From contig BSBM01001663.1 of the NCBI GenBank assembly GCA_027924585.1, positions 124,001 to 188,000 on the forward strand: DNA of 64,000 nt, given 5' to 3'. The notes under the pieces were generated by a model. The model searched no databases. It was not told the DNA's origin and saw only the letters and a program-made list of their open reading frames with translations. This DNA comes from Larix kaempferi. Taxonomy: Eukaryota; Streptophyta; Pinopsida; Pinales; Pinaceae. Positions 57,651-64,000 of this stretch are shown here, one piece after another. The translations under genes and the position numbers were made by a program. Numbering within the stretch: position 1 is the stretch's first letter; each line of letters begins with the position of its first letter.

Positions 57651-59566
57651 TGAAGAGCCACAAAGTGGAAATGTCCCTACAAGGAGTTGTAGCTTTTGCA
57701 TGTCATTGCCTAAGCATGTTGTTATAAGAGAAAATTGCTATTGCCATGAATGGGCATTTAAAACAACATGAAAATCGAATCAAACAATGAAGACATAACA
57801 ATGTAAATTTTCCAAAGATGTGGTCATAAACTCTACATAGTCTTGTTTCAAAATGAGCAAAATCTATCATTACAGTCAGATCATGGATCCATGACAATGT
57901 GAATAGCCAAAGATCTGGTTAGGAAGTCTTCCATAGTCCTCTTTCAAAATACGAGATAACACTCGTTGTATTGCAGAAAAATATTTTTTGTTCTATGTTT
58001 CAACTACTCGTACATTAATGAGCTACATATGATATTTTTTTGCTACTTTGACTGCCTTTATCTGGTATGCTTGAGAAACCAAATCCAAGGACTAGTATAG
58101 CAGTCTGCTCCAAATCAATACTAGTACTTAATACAATGTATGATATAAGATAAAACAAAAAGGAATGGTTTAGATAGAAGATCCTATAACAATTTTCACA
58201 TGCCAACAAATATGCTTTTAACTAGTTGGTTGTAACATACCCAAAAATCATAAGAATAAAAAAAAAAAAAAAATCTTTTTTTAAAAACCAATAATATAAT
58301 CATCTCTCTAAAGATAGGTAAAATACAAATATTATCTCTAAAGATAGGTAAAATACAAATATTAGCATCATGTTCCGAGTTTGATGAACATATTTCCAAG
58401 GTTGCTTACATAACCAAGAAGGTATTAATTTGTTAATCCTTGAATTTATATACATGTATCTATGTTTTTTTTAATACCGAGTTATCAACTTGCCATGTTC
58501 CATAGCCTTTGCAAACAACATCCTAACCAAAAGATTGTGGATGCAAATTAACTAGACCTAGGGGCCTCGCGATCCTCCTAGGAAGAAAAGGTTTGTCAAT
58601 GCAATTGATTAGGGGAAGGGACTTGATCAAAATGAATAAAATGTTGGTCGTCAACCAACCTTCGAAACCCCATTGTTTTCATCCCCAAGCACTAAGTCTT
58701 AAATTCCAAGCTCATTATTAAGCAAAACGACACGCAAACCTAATGGAATGTCGCAGCCCTTTTGAAATGATGGATTACGTTTTAATAATCTTATGTTGAT
58801 CCGCTTGTATTGGGGATCACTTGGTTAGCACCAGATGGTACAGGGTCCCCGGTCATGAGACATACAAAAGTTACGAGGACAAATTTACTACTTGTTTATT
58901 CACGTCATAGAAGGGAGGAGGAGGAGTCGCTCGACTTGCTCGGTCTCCTGATGTTTTGTGAAGAACAACTGTCATTACGTTGCCTTGACGATTCTAACAC
59001 CAAGTTTAGACATAGCCACCATGGCTAAACCCTGCGTCCACGTAATGAGGTAACGTTAACTTTGTTCTTCCTCTCGTTTATTAATATTAAGACTCATAGT
59101 ATACTTTACGAGTTATTAACGTTGTGTCAATAACTTGTTAATGTAGGATCTAACAGGGCCTATTGTTTTCATGTTGTTGACTGAGCATTACACTAGATGT
59201 TTCAAGTTAATGAAGAAATTAGCTAGGTGTGATTTCAAGTAAAGATACTTGCATTAAAACGAAGTGGTAGAACGACATGGCTTATCGTTCACCATCTTCA
59301 TTGGTGCTTGCTCAAATCATTCGTTTATTTTCAGTCTATAGTTCATTGTGTACATTTAATGTGAATAGACCACTATAATGAACATAGTTCTTTTGTGAGA
59401 GGTTTTTCTCTACCTTGGAAGCGATCATAGGGATGTTGTTTAAATGAAGTTATTCTAGTTTAATATATGTATATGTAACCTTCTTATTTTCCATGGTTTA
59501 TATGGCTCAAGTTCTATTTGATAAAAATATATGAAGATATTGACATTATCGATATCATTTGCTTTT
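57651..59566. other. No gene recognised
   Basis: A 31-bp unit (tctctaaagataggtaaaat acaaatatta) is duplicated at about 58290-58360 next to an A-run. A 72-codon frame at 58810-59028 has no recognisable content. The rest appears non-coding. Confidence 0.5.
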
Positions 59567-59576
59567 AGTGATAAGA

Positions 59577-59646
59577 GGAAATTTGCGGATGAATTTTTAA
59601 ATTCGATAGTTTCGAACTTTTTAAGCAAGTTCATCAGCAAATCTCA
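59577..59646 (-). ncRNA. Hammerhead-ribozyme-like motif, left arm
   Basis: Read on minus: AGATTTGC then CTGATGA (59637-59631), GAACTT...AAGTTC pairing around GCTTAAA, GAAAC (59613-59609), a GAATT/AATTC hairpin, then ATC and GCAAATTT that pairs with AGATTTGC. This contains the hammerhead core boxes CTGATGA and GAAA in order with a closing stem. However, stem II overlaps the GA of CTGATGA, which a canonical hammerhead needs unpaired, so it is degenerate or only similar. Penelope-like elements are known to carry hammerheads in their terminal repeats. Confidence 0.35.
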
Positions 59647-59710
59647 CTCTTTTTAGCACAGGGAAGTGAAGTATAAATATTGTTTGTTAGTTTTTAGGGT
59701 TAGGATAAAA

Positions 59711-60340
59711 CCCTAAAAACTAAAGCCATAGTACGGATTCGAATACGATTCGAGTACGGATTCGAATACGATTCGGATACGATATGGAAAAAATATGTAA
59801 CAAAAAAATCAAGTACAACTAAAATACCGGAGTAGACATCTTATAAATACAAAAACATGCAATTTTAATTTTAAAAAAATAAGATTATATATAATCATTC
59901 CAAATTTTAACATCTCATTCATTATTCATCGAAAACTTTAAAAATAAAAATTAAAACTACACAAATCTATTTTTATAAAAAATTAATTAAAAAAACGAGA
60001 ATAAAGGAATTACATAAATCTACACATATAATAGTAATAAAGCAATAGTAATACTTAGGCACATTATTTTTTGTTCAAATGATGGTAAATTCTTATTTTC
60101 TTTGATTCATAATTATTTTTTTGTTAAAGGGATGGTAAATTTATAAGAATTTGAAAAAGTATTTTAAATTTTTTTCTTAAATATTTTTTTATTAGTCGTC
60201 CATGCTTTGGAGTTTTATATTTTATTGTACTTCAGTAAATAAATGGTTGACTGTACCGAACCCGTATCATCTCGAATGTTCACGATATTTTTAACCTGGT
60301 TCAAATTTACATACAACAGCCACCAATACAGTGGTATTTT
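59711..60340. mobile_element. Insertion in the left Penelope arm, possible MITE
   Basis: About 630 bp present in the left arm but absent from the right arm. Its ends carry gccatagta and the complement of ccatagtag, a short terminal inverted repeat. Near the left end ggattcgaatacgattcg is repeated about three times. No frame was found. Class uncertain. Confidence 0.4.
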
Positions 60341-60821
60341 GCTACTATGGTTTAGCATAATTGTTAAAACATTTTAATATTTAAATTTATTTAATTTTAA
60401 GTTTAACATAAGTAGAATATTGTTTAAATAAATAATTTATAATTTTTTATGGAGTTTTTAAAAATCTAATGTGTTATGTTTTTTTAAAGTATAACTATTA
60501 TTTGAAATTTTTAATAACTATTTGTTTTATAAGGTTTAGTATTTTAATAAAAAAATTTAGTATAGTATAAAATTATTAATAATTTGAAAAGTTATAAATA
60601 ATATTAATTAAAGGTGTGTAGTTATATTCAATAATTTGACTATTAGTTTTTAGTATAGTGTTAGGAATATTAATAAATTCGATGGCATATTAAAGTGTTT
60701 ATTATTCATTCATCCTATTTCTATGTTTATTAATTTAAGTAGTTCTTAATTGTTTCAAAATTGCATATGTCTTGTTAGATTTATCCACTTAAGTTGTTTT
60801 AAGTTTATGAATTACAGGTTT

Positions 60822-61297
60822 TCAAGCTTTTTTTAGTTTGAAGCCATCATCCCAGTTGAAATTCTTTCTACATTTCTCAATTTCTATGGCTTCGCGAGTT
60901 TTTCTTTTGTGATATTGAGGAACAATGGCTAAGACCTTAGAGTCTTCTAAGCAAATATGATATTTCGTGTTGTGAGCATGTTTAGCCATGGTTGAGTTTT
61001 TTATTCTTTCATGTCGTAGGTGTGTGCTATGTTCCTTTAATATAATTGCGATTGATCTACCAGTCTCACCTATGTAGGCTTCGCCACATGAGCAAGGTGT
61101 TTTGTATACACCTTTTTGGTTTTTGGGATCGATGGGGTCCTTGACTTTGTCAAGCATGATTCTCAACGAATTGGGAGGAGCAAACGACACCATAATGTTA
61201 TTCTTTTTTAGAACACTCACAATCTTGTTAGTGGTGCCATGTATATATGGAAGCGTAATTCTAGGGAGATTTATATCAACTTCTTTTTATTGATTAC
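60822..61297 (-). pseudogene. GIY-YIG endonuclease domain of truncated Penelope-like copy
   Basis: Open from the head-to-head junction to a TGA at 60822-60824. It contains GVYKTPCSCGEAYIGETGRS, KEHSTHLRHERIKNSTM, HAHNTKYH and REAIEIEKCRKNF, the same endonuclease as the plus copy with scattered substitutions. Its TGA sits where the plus copy has TGG, ending the product about 10 residues early. All of the reverse transcriptase is missing. Confidence 0.85.
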
Positions 61298-61437
61298 TGG
61301 ATCAGCGTTGACGCTGCAATAGCACTCAAGGCTGAAAGAGCCCTAGAAAAAGCCAGTGATAAGCAAACTGGTAAGTTTAAAAAACTGCAATCTGAACAAA
61401 AACCTGACTCCATTAACTTTAGAGTTGTGTTGTTAAC
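61298..61437 (+). pseudogene. Frameshifted N-terminal extension of the Penelope-like protein
   Basis: Another frame reads AERALEKASDKQTGKFKKLQ and PDSINFRVV, and is continued by NLANIELDSSTNNVLQKG in the main frame after about 61432. This suggests a one-base frameshift near 61428-61437. The upstream end is cut at the junction with the inverted copy, so the true N-terminus is missing. Confidence 0.5.
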
Positions 61438-63318
61438 TTGGCAAACATTGAATTGGACAGCAGCACCAATAACGTCCTGCAGAAAGGTTTAAACTTTGCC
61501 ATTGCTCCAAAACACATCCCACATGAGGATATCATATGCATTGTTGAGGAGACCATCAAAGTTTTACCAGAAGAGAAGGCAGAAGACATTCGATTAGAGT
61601 GTGCCATTATTCTAAAAAAAGCCAAACCACCGAGGAGTAACATTACCAAGGACAAATATATGGCGTTAAGGAGGATGAAAGAAAACAAAGACGTTGTGAT
61701 CCTGAAAGCGGATAAAGGAAATGCCACAGTCATTATAAAAGCCGAAGACTATCAACAAAAGATGATTCAACATCTAGAAAGTGGTTGCTACAGAAAAATA
61801 AAAAAAAAAGACCCATTGAAGAAAGTAGTAAAAGATGTCACTAATGCGATCAAAAAATCCTCTTTGAGTGATGAAATCAAGAAGAAAATCACTCCCAAAA
61901 ATGGAATTATGCCACGCATATATGGATTACCAAAGATACATAAAGAAGGCATCCCTTTAATACCCATTGTAAACACAATAGGCTCACCTACTTATGATCT
62001 AAAAAATCACCTAGCTAAGATCCTAAAACCTTTAGTTGGAAAAACATTCTCATTCATTAAAGACTCCTCCCAACTAGTAGAAAAAATGAAAGACTGGAGA
62101 ATGGATAAAAATGATTCATTGTTTAGTTTTGATGTCGTATCTCTCTATACAAAAATTCCCATTGATAGAGCCATTGAGGTAATCAAAAAAGTATCAAACC
62201 CTGAGATAGCCAAACTTGTGGAGATTTGCCTAAAGTCTACCTACTTCTGCTTTCAAGGAGAAATATATGAACAAACAGAAGGGGTGGCCATGGGATCACT
62301 GCTTTCTCCCATTGTTGCTAATCTTTTCATTGAAGATCTGGAAGACAAAGCAATCAATGCATTTCCACATAAACCAAAGTGGTGGCTAAGATTTGTAGAT
62401 GATGTTTTTAGTAATTGGCCACATGGTGAGGATAAACTGAATGAGTTCTTAAACCATATGAATAATCAATGTGAAAGTATAAAATTCACCATAGAAAAGG
62501 AGGTACATAACTCCCTTCCTTTCTTAGATGTTCTTATCACAAAGAATCCGGATGGTTCTCTTTCTCACCAAGTATACATAAAGAAAACTCACACGGATAG
62601 ATACCTCCATGCCGACTCACACCATCATCCAGCCCAGAAAGTTGGTATTATAAAAACCCTAGCCACATGTGCATGGCAAGTCTCAGATCAAGACCACATA
62701 GAAGATGAGCTAAAGCACCTTAAATATTCCCTCATAAAAAATGGTTATAAAGGTAATGATATAGATAAAGTCTTCCGCAACATAAAAAAGAAAAAGAAAA
62801 AGAAAAAGAAAATCAATAAAAAAGAAGTTGATATAAATCACCCTAGAATTACCCTTCCATATATACATGGCACCACTAACAAGATTGCGAGTGTTCTAAA
62901 AAAGAATAACATTATGGTGTCGTTTGCTCCTCCCAATTCCTTGAGAACCATGCTTGACAAAGCCAAGGACCCCATCGATCCCAAAAACCAAAAAGGTGTA
63001 TACAAAACACCTTGCTCATGTGGCGAAGCCTACATAGGTGAGACCGGTAGATCGATCACTATTATATTAAAGGAACATAGTGTAGACCTATGGCATGAAA
63101 GAATAAAAAACTCAACCATGGTTGAACATGCTCACAACACGAAACATCATATTTTCTTAGAAGACTCTAAGGTCTTAGCCATTGTTCCTCAATATCACAA
63201 AAGAAAAACTCGTGAAGCCATAGAAATTGAGAAATGTAGAAAGAATTTCAACCGGGATAATGGCTTCAAACTAAAAGAAGCTTGGAAACCTGTAATTCAT
63301 AAACTTAAAACAAGTTAA
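61438..63318 (+). CDS. Penelope-like element reverse transcriptase with GIY-YIG endonuclease
   Basis: 626 codons open from 61438 (first codon TTG; a stop lies upstream at 61420-61422). Residues 161-169 IYGLPKIHK and 231-238 FDVVSLYT hold an RT motif and the motif A aspartate. EGVAMGSLLSPIVANLF at 281-297 is motif B. RFVDDVF at 318-324 retains both catalytic aspartates, and LPFLDVLI follows. A lysine-rich linker (450-462) precedes the endonuclease: GVY 520-522, CSC 526-528, YIG 532-534, Arg538, His547, HAH 564-566 and REAIEIEKC 592-600. The protein would nick DNA and prime reverse transcription there. All visible catalytic residues are present, so it is intact apart from the N-terminus, and the sole long retroelement ORF here without stops. 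Confidence 0.9.
   Translation: MANIELDSSTNNVLQKGLNFAIAPKHIPHEDIICIVEETIKVLPEEKAEDIRLECAIILKKAKPPRSNITKDKYMALRRMKENKDVVILKADKGNATVIIKAEDYQQKMIQHLESGCYRKIKKKDPLKKVVKDVTNAIKKSSLSDEIKKKITPKNGIMPRIYGLPKIHKEGIPLIPIVNTIGSPTYDLKNHLAKILKPLVGKTFSFIKDSSQLVEKMKDWRMDKNDSLFSFDVVSLYTKIPIDRAIEVIKKVSNPEIAKLVEICLKSTYFCFQGEIYEQTEGVAMGSLLSPIVANLFIEDLEDKAINAFPHKPKWWLRFVDDVFSNWPHGEDKLNEFLNHMNNQCESIKFTIEKEVHNSLPFLDVLITKNPDGSLSHQVYIKKTHTDRYLHADSHHHPAQKVGIIKTLATCAWQVSDQDHIEDELKHLKYSLIKNGYKGNDIDKVFRNIKKKKKKKKKINKKEVDINHPRITLPYIHGTTNKIASVLKKNNIMVSFAPPNSLRTMLDKAKDPIDPKNQKGVYKTPCSCGEAYIGETGRSITIILKEHSVDLWHERIKNSTMVEHAHNTKHHIFLEDSKVLAIVPQYHKRKTREAIEIEKCRKNFNRDNGFKLKEAWKPVIHKLKTS
62781..62826 (+). repeat. A/G-rich run encoding the lysine linker
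   Basis: aaaaagaaaaagaaaaag-type repeat coding for about 12 consecutive lysines between RT and endonuclease. It may act as a nuclear localisation signal, and is a mutable site for frameshifts. Confidence 0.6.
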
Positions 63319-63962
63319 GTGGATAAATCTAACAAGACATATGCAATTTTGAAACAATTAAGAGCTACTTAAACTAATAAACATAGAAATAGGATGGATG
63401 AATAATAAACACTTTAATATGCCATTAAATTTATTAATATTCCTAACACTATACTAAAAACTAATAGTCAAATTATTGAATATAACTACACACCTTTAAT
63501 TAATATTATTAATAACTTTTCAAATTATTAATAATTTTATACTATACTAAATTTTTGTATTATAATACTAAACCTTATAAAACAAATAGTTATTAAAAAT
63601 TTCAAATAATAGTTATACTTTAAAAAAACATAACACATTACATTTTTAAAAACACCATAAAAGTTATAAATTATTTATTTAAACAATATTCTACTTATGT
63701 TAAACTTAAAATTAAATAAATTTAAATATTAAATTGTTTTAACAACTATACTAAACCCTAACCCTAAAAACTAAACCAACATGTTCCAGTTAAGACTAAA
63801 ACAAACTATTCTAAACCCTGACACTAAAAACTAACAAACAATATTTATACTTCACTTCCCTGTGCTAAAAACAAGTGAGATTTGCTTCTCCTAAGGATGA
63901 ACCTGCTTAAAAGGTTCTAAACTGTCGAATTTAAAATTCATTCGCAGATTTCCTCTCATCAC
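63319..63962 (+). repeat. 3' non-coding arm of the Penelope-like element
   Basis: Inverted counterpart of 59567-60821 (without the 630-bp insertion there). Contains ccctaaccctaaaaactaa near 63763 and the second hammerhead-like motif near 63877-63953. Confidence 0.8.
63877..63953 (+). ncRNA. Hammerhead-ribozyme-like motif, right arm (degenerate)
   Basis: Counterpart of the left-arm motif: GAGATTTGC, then AAGGATGA (core box CTGATGA damaged), GAACC...GGTTC pairing, CTAAAC (GAAA box damaged), TGTC, a GAATTT/AAATTC hairpin and GCAGATTT. The two arms vary in loops but keep the pairing regions. As written it would not be an active hammerhead. Confidence 0.3.
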
Positions 63963-64000
63963 TAATTACACAACTGTGGGGTAAAGATGAACAACCATTT
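63963..64000. other. Flank beyond the Penelope-like element
   Basis: The last 38 bases show no similarity to the left flank before 59567 and contain no feature. Confidence 0.5.

Larger units (their letters stand above)
59567..63962 (+). mobile_element. Penelope-like retroelement with truncated inverted copy at its 5' side
   Basis: A 5'-truncated full-frame copy on plus (61298-63962) joined head-to-head to the 3' part of another copy on minus (59567-61297). The arms are about 95% alike by eye in the coding part. The plus copy encodes reverse transcriptase plus GIY-YIG endonuclease, the hallmark of canonical Penelope-like elements, which have neither LTR integrase nor AP endonuclease. Partial inverted or tandem copies are a known feature of this class. 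The outer ends lie near 59567 and 63962; no clear target duplication was found. Confidence 0.88.

Noticed and set aside
58810-59028. 72-codon ATG frame
   Set aside because: No recognisable motif, no splice or promoter context, and a length expected by chance.
63756-63780. Telomere-like ccctaaccctaaa beside the Penelope-like element
   Set aside because: Only two to three imperfect units, with no array; too short to claim telomeric targeting, although some Penelope relatives sit at telomeres.

Overview
The window looks like intergenic DNA from a very large plant genome, most likely a conifer or other gymnosperm. This is inferred from the near absence of host genes, deep nesting of old LTR retrotransposons and LINEs, plant-type initiator-Met tRNA primer sites, a plant SRR1-like gene, and a Penelope-like retroelement with a GIY-YIG endonuclease, a class reported from conifers but otherwise rare in plants. 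No rRNA, tRNA, CRISPR or prokaryotic gene organisation was seen. Many apparent reading frames begin at GTG or TTG; only ATG starts were accepted here.

Region 1 (1-22384): a tandem array of a non-autonomous LTR retrotransposon with about 3.2 kb LTRs, laid out LTR / internal / LTR / internal with a 12,529 bp period. Each internal region carries the same nested Ty1/copia element (2884-9781 and 15413-22310) at the same site with the same 5-bp target duplication, so the arrangement arose by duplication, probably by recombination between LTRs. Both copia copies are dead (stops in reverse transcriptase and RNase H; most of gag, protease and integrase missing) and carry about 1.7 kb of tandem arrays before the 3' LTR.

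Region 2 (22385-43690): a nest at least four levels deep. An old minus-strand LTR element (LTR remnants 22385-23280 and 28239-28286 plus 42551-43690) contains a decayed plus-strand Ty3/gypsy pol (23285-25523). A minus-strand LINE (28303-42534, 16-bp target duplication) sits in its right LTR. A young minus-strand LTR retrotransposon (32083-38820, 2026-bp LTRs differing at about 13 sites) sits inside the LINE reverse transcriptase with a 5-bp target duplication. The LINE has ORF1, endonuclease, RT, RNase H and an uninterrupted extra 347-codon frame. The young LTR element encodes an unrecognised acidic protein with a Cys2-His2-like motif.

Region 3 (43691-50480): degraded sequence with an ankyrin-like fragment, a copia-type LTR with primer site, the only convincing host gene (intronless SRR1-like, 47106-47828, minus strand), then AT-rich microsatellite DNA.

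Region 4 (50481-57650): a diverged repeat pair, one member interrupted by a 2.8 kb DNA transposon with terminal inverted repeats and a 9-bp target duplication, and between them a decayed LINE ORF1 preceded by a ubiquitin-like domain. AT-rich low-complexity DNA follows.

Region 5 (57651-64000): unrecognised sequence, then a Penelope-like element with a 626-codon open frame encoding reverse transcriptase and GIY-YIG endonuclease, head-to-head with a truncated inverted copy. Both arms contain a hammerhead-ribozyme-like motif.
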